A stretch of 5,136 nt of DNA from Gammaproteobacteria bacterium (GTDB lineage Bacteria; Pseudomonadota; Gammaproteobacteria; Pseudomonadales; Azotimanducaceae). The position numbers and the translations under genes were made by a program. Location of the stretch: positions 1 to 5,136 of the forward strand of contig JAPUFN010000236.1 in assembly GCA_027293665.1 (NCBI GenBank), given 5' to 3'. Under the pieces are notes generated by a model that had not been told where the DNA came from, made no database searches, and saw only the letters and a list, made by a program, of their open reading frames with translations. Positions 4,599 through 5,136 of this stretch are shown here, piece by piece. How positions within the stretch are numbered: the stretch's first letter is position 1; each line of letters starts with the position of its first letter.

Positions 4599-5136
4599 AT
4601 GCGCTCAATCAGCATTCTACTCCTGTCGCTACTGCTGAACGCCTGTTCGCCGAAATCACCGGACAATCCGCAGATGATGGCCGACCTGGTGATCATCAAT
4701 GCCAGTGTCTACACGCTCGACTGGCCGGACCCGGCAGCCGACGGAACGCTTGCCCGCAGTGCGCCGCACGACGGCACATCCTGGCAGGCAGATGCACAGG
4801 CGGTGGCTATTGCAGACGGTAAGCTGATTGCGGTAGGGACCAATGAAGTGGCGCTGGCTTTACGCGGAGATGACACGCGGGTTATCAATGTCAATGGCGC
4901 GATCGTGTTACCAGGACTCGTCGACTCCCACACCCACATATTCAATCTCGGCGCCTCCCTCAGTCGGGTTAGCCTCTACGATGTGGCCACCGAAGAAGAA
5001 GCCGTTGCCCGCATCGTTGCCAAAGCAGCTGACGTACCCGCCGGTGAATGGATCATCGGCCAGGGCTGGGACGAAGGTGCGTGGGCCAATCGCTACCCGG
5101 ATATGCGTCTATTGTCGACCGAAGTACCCGACCATC
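4599..5136 (+). CDS. Lipoprotein amidohydrolase, YtcJ-like (Amidohydro_3), 5' part
   Basis: This gene runs off the right edge after 179 codons. The N-terminus MRSISILLLSLLLNACS is a lipoprotein signal peptide with lipobox L-N-A-C; Cys16 would be lipidated, and Ser at +2 predicts sorting to the outer membrane. From about residue 28 the fold of a metal-dependent amidohydrolase begins: ADLVIINASVYTLD, then AVAIADGKLIAVGTN (composite beta-sandwich), VINVNGAIVLPGLVDSHTHI with H111 and H113 as the HxH metal ligands, and later WIIGQGWDEGAW, typical of the YtcJ-like group. An insertion of about 25 residues rich in Pro, Ala and Asp separates the first two strands. Substrate unknown; the remaining metal ligands lie outside the window. 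An in-frame ATG at 4518 would add 27 residues but would push the lipobox to position 43, too far in for a normal signal, so 4599 is preferred; its ribosome binding site (GGAAAG at 4590-4595) is modest. Confidence 0.85.
   Translation, partial: MRSISILLLSLLLNACSPKSPDNPQMMADLVIINASVYTLDWPDPAADGTLARSAPHDGTSWQADAQAVAIADGKLIAVGTNEVALALRGDDTRVINVNGAIVLPGLVDSHTHIFNLGASLSRVSLYDVATEEEAVARIVAKAADVPAGEWIIGQGWDEGAWANRYPDMRLLSTEVPDH

Overview
The window is a stretch of ordinary bacterial chromosome, dense in genes, with a GC content in the middle to upper fifties by eye. It most likely comes from a gammaproteobacterium. The best clues are a type III pantothenate kinase that resembles, from memory, the Legionella-type CoaX, together with a phasin, an NhaC-type antiporter and a lipoprotein amidohydrolase with an outer-membrane-type sorting signal. 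This taxonomic placement is an inference; no rRNA or other marker is present. I see no tRNA, rRNA, CRISPR array, insertion sequence or phage gene.

Layout from left to right: (1) the 3' end of a crotonase-fold enoyl-CoA hydratase gene on the plus strand; (2) converging on it with a 3-base gap, a 149-residue phasin-like gene on the minus strand; (3) a divergent intergenic region of about 200 bases carrying a perfect 10-bp inverted repeat and a tandem 12-bp repeat directly in front of the phasin ribosome binding site; (4) on the plus strand, a YdjM/COG1988-type membrane metal-dependent hydrolase gene interrupted by an in-frame TAA, after which the same frame stays open for 96 more codons with family-like sequence; (5) an NhaC-family Na+/H+ antiporter with a TTG start; (6) converging on it with a 12-base gap, coaX on the minus strand; (7) a second divergent intergenic region of about 200 bases; (8) the 5' part of a lipoprotein amidohydrolase (YtcJ-like) that runs off the right edge.

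The genes do not form one pathway. The enoyl-CoA hydratase (acyl-CoA metabolism), the phasin (polyhydroxyalkanoate granule surface) and coaX (first step of coenzyme A synthesis) all touch acyl-CoA and storage-carbon metabolism, but they lie on different strands and in different transcription units, so any link is loose. The antiporter suggests sodium or pH homeostasis, in keeping with a marine or alkaline habitat, though that is weak evidence.

I do not see a previously undescribed multi-gene system here. The two observations most worth following are the in-frame stop inside the hydrolase gene (nonsense mutation, sequencing error or readthrough) and the repeat/hairpin element in the phasin leader.
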